From Bryobacteraceae bacterium (lineage in GTDB: Bacteria; Acidobacteriota; Terriglobia; Bryobacterales; Bryobacteraceae), in contig JADGHK010000126.1 in the NCBI GenBank assembly GCA_019686145.1, positions 1-6,856 of the forward strand: a DNA stretch of 6,856 nt. Direction: 5' to 3'. Made by a program: the position numbers and the translations under genes. This document shows, in pieces, positions 5,487 to 6,856 of this stretch. Every line of letters begins with the position of its first letter. Within the stretch, counting starts at the first letter, position 1. The notes beneath the pieces were generated by a model. That model was not told where the DNA came from. It ran no database searches and saw only the letters and a program-made list of their open reading frames with translations.

Positions 5487-6856
5487 ATGAAAAGGCCCTT
5501 CCGCGGACAAGAGACACGGTTTTTCGCCGCTGTTGTCATCACAACAGGCGTCCTGCTGGCGCCGATTTACGCGGCCGGCGCGAAAACGGCTCTTCACCGG
5601 TACGTGGCGAAGCCGGATAGCAACTACAAGTACGAACTGGTGAGGACAATCCAAGGAGAGGGAGTGACCTCCTATGTGCTCTCCCTTACCTCGCAGGCAT
5701 GGCGCAGCCCGAAGGAAGTGGATCGCCCGGTCTGGAAGCACTGGCTTACCATCGTAAGACCCGACACCGTGAAATCCAACGTCGGCCTGCTTTTCATCAA
5801 TGGAGGGTCGAACACGAGCCAGACGCCGCCGAGTTCCGTCGACCCGCGATTTGTCACGATCGCGACGGTTACTCAGACCGTGGTCGCGGATCTTCGGATG
5901 GTTCCAAATCAGCCGATCGTCTTCCTCGACGATCCTGAGAAGAAACCCCGCGTCGAAGACGACCTCATCGCATATGCCATGAAGAAGTATCTGGCCGGAG
6001 GCGACGAGGAGTGGGTGGTCCGGCTGCCCATGACCAAAAGCGCCGTTCGCGCGATGGACACAGTCACCGACTTCCTGTCGAAACTTCCGTCGGGTTCACT
6101 GAAGGTCGACCGTTTCGCGGTCACCGGCGGGTCGAAGCGCGGCTGGACCACTTGGACGACAGCAGTCGTCGACCGCCGCGTGATCGGCATCATGCCTGCC
6201 GTGATCGATGTCCTGAACAATGAAGCATCCATGCGTCACCACTGGCGCGCCTACGGATTCTGGGCCCCGGCAGTCAAGGACTACGCCGAAATTCTGACGC
6301 GGGAACTGGGGAATCCAAAGCTGCGGGAGATTGCCAGGATCGAAGATCCCTACCACTACATCGATCAGTTAACGATGCCGAAGTTCATCGTGAATGCCGC
6401 CGGAGATGAGTTCTTCGCGCCGGATTCCTGGCAGTTCTACTTTAATGATCTGAAAGGCGAAAAGTACCTCCGCTACGTACCCAATACGGGCCACTCGCTT
6501 CGGAATTCAGACGCTATTGAAAGCACCATCGCCTTCTACCAGTCCCTGGTGGATAAGAAGCCAAGGCCCAGGTTCACGTGGAGCATCGGGAAGGACGGTT
6601 CGATTCGTGTAAAGACAATTGACAAGCCCAGCCAGGTGCTGCTTTGGGCGGCGACGAATCCGGAAAAGCGGGATTTCCGGCTCCAATCCATTGGGGCGGC
6701 TTACAAGAGCCAGCCGCTCGAGCCGGGCGCGAACGGAGAGTATGTCGCCTTCGTTCCAAAGCCGGAGAAGGGATGGACTGCGTATTTTGTAGAACTCACG
6801 TATCCGAGCGGCGGGCGGTATCCGTTCAAGTTCACGACCGGTGTGCGTGTCGTTCC
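5487..6856 (+). CDS. Secreted PhoPQ-activated pathogenicity-related (PqaA/AprA-type) alpha/beta hydrolase, 3' end outside window
   Basis: The frame is open from ATG 5487 to the right edge: 456 codons, no stop. The N terminus is a signal peptide: basic n-region (KRPFRGQETR), hydrophobic core about 12-28, and Ala-rich cleavage region YAAGA near 28-32, so export to the periplasm or beyond is likely. The rest fits the PhoPQ_related family, named for Salmonella PqaA and including Dictyostelium AprA. Supporting segments are RPVWKHWLTIVRP (about 87-99), LLFINGGSN and VTGGSKRGWTTW. The likely triad is Ser216 in GGSKRG, Asp307 in AAGDEFF and His336 in NTGHSL. After about residue 355 a beta-rich C-terminal region follows. 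The family's substrate is not firmly known, so hydrolase or peptidase activity is inference. By family length probably only tens of residues are missing. It is divergent from the regulator gene; no PhoP-box-like direct repeat is visible upstream. Confidence 0.9.
   Translation, partial: MKRPFRGQETRFFAAVVITTGVLLAPIYAAGAKTALHRYVAKPDSNYKYELVRTIQGEGVTSYVLSLTSQAWRSPKEVDRPVWKHWLTIVRPDTVKSNVGLLFINGGSNTSQTPPSSVDPRFVTIATVTQTVVADLRMVPNQPIVFLDDPEKKPRVEDDLIAYAMKKYLAGGDEEWVVRLPMTKSAVRAMDTVTDFLSKLPSGSLKVDRFAVTGGSKRGWTTWTTAVVDRRVIGIMPAVIDVLNNEASMRHHWRAYGFWAPAVKDYAEILTRELGNPKLREIARIEDPYHYIDQLTMPKFIVNAAGDEFFAPDSWQFYFNDLKGEKYLRYVPNTGHSLRNSDAIESTIAFYQSLVDKKPRPRFTWSIGKDGSIRVKTIDKPSQVLLWAATNPEKRDFRLQSIGAAYKSQPLEPGANGEYVAFVPKPEKGWTAYFVELTYPSGGRYPFKFTTGVRVV

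Noticed and set aside
5360..5620. 86-residue plus-strand frame across the second intergenic region
   Set aside because: It overlaps the start of the exported hydrolase out of phase. The hydrolase frame has a signal peptide and family motifs; this one has none.
1..6856. Mobile elements, CRISPR arrays, tRNA/rRNA genes, riboswitches or defence systems
   Set aside because: I looked for transposase or integrase motifs, regularly spaced repeats, tRNA-like arms and long inverted or direct repeats and saw none. The two larger gaps are about 50 and 160 bp.

Overview
The window looks like an ordinary stretch of a GC-rich, densely packed bacterial chromosome. It holds seven genes, of which five appear complete. 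I see no transposase, integrase, tRNA, rRNA, CRISPR array or phage gene. The mix of genes (a multipass sugar-transferase-like membrane protein, a long M23 peptidase with an N-terminal beta-rich region, a receiver-like/HATPase regulator and a PhoPQ-activated-type exported hydrolase) fits a free-living Gram-negative-type bacterium. Acidobacteriota (Solibacter/Bryobacter-like) is my best guess, from general resemblance only; no marker gene in the window settles it.

Layout, left to right. (1) Bases 1-223, plus strand: the C-terminal 73 residues of an unrecognised protein. (2) Bases 233-2687, minus strand: a probable two-gene operon. A multipass inner-membrane protein, possibly a GT-C/WsfD-like sugar transferase, comes first. 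A membrane-anchored SDR oxidoreductase follows, and its start lies about 98 nt inside the membrane protein's reading frame. (3) Bases 2688-2738: a 51-bp divergent promoter region. (4) Bases 2739-4500, plus strand: an exported or anchored M23 (LytM) endopeptidase, then a clear osmC peroxiredoxin gene 34 bp downstream. (5) Bases 4497-5324, minus strand: a regulator made of a receiver-like domain with an altered phosphorylation pocket and a C-terminal RsbW-like ATPase. Its stop codon overlaps that of osmC. (6) Bases 5325-5486: a divergent intergenic region. (7) Bases 5487 to the right edge, plus strand: a secreted PhoPQ-activated/AprA-type alpha/beta hydrolase cut off by the window end.

Several products act at the envelope: the membrane protein, the M23 peptidase and the exported hydrolase. 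OsmC handles peroxides, and the ATPase protein is probably a stress or sigma-factor-type switch. An envelope/stress theme is plausible, but only the minus-strand pair and possibly the M23-osmC pair look co-transcribed. Four genes have recognisable Shine-Dalgarno sequences. The two divergent genes flanking 2688-2738 do not; both have a -10-like hexamer directly before the start, which suggests leaderless transcripts. I found no convincing new system. The points most worth checking are the degenerate receiver/ATPase protein, the long out-of-phase overlap in the minus-strand operon and the possible leaderless divergent pair.
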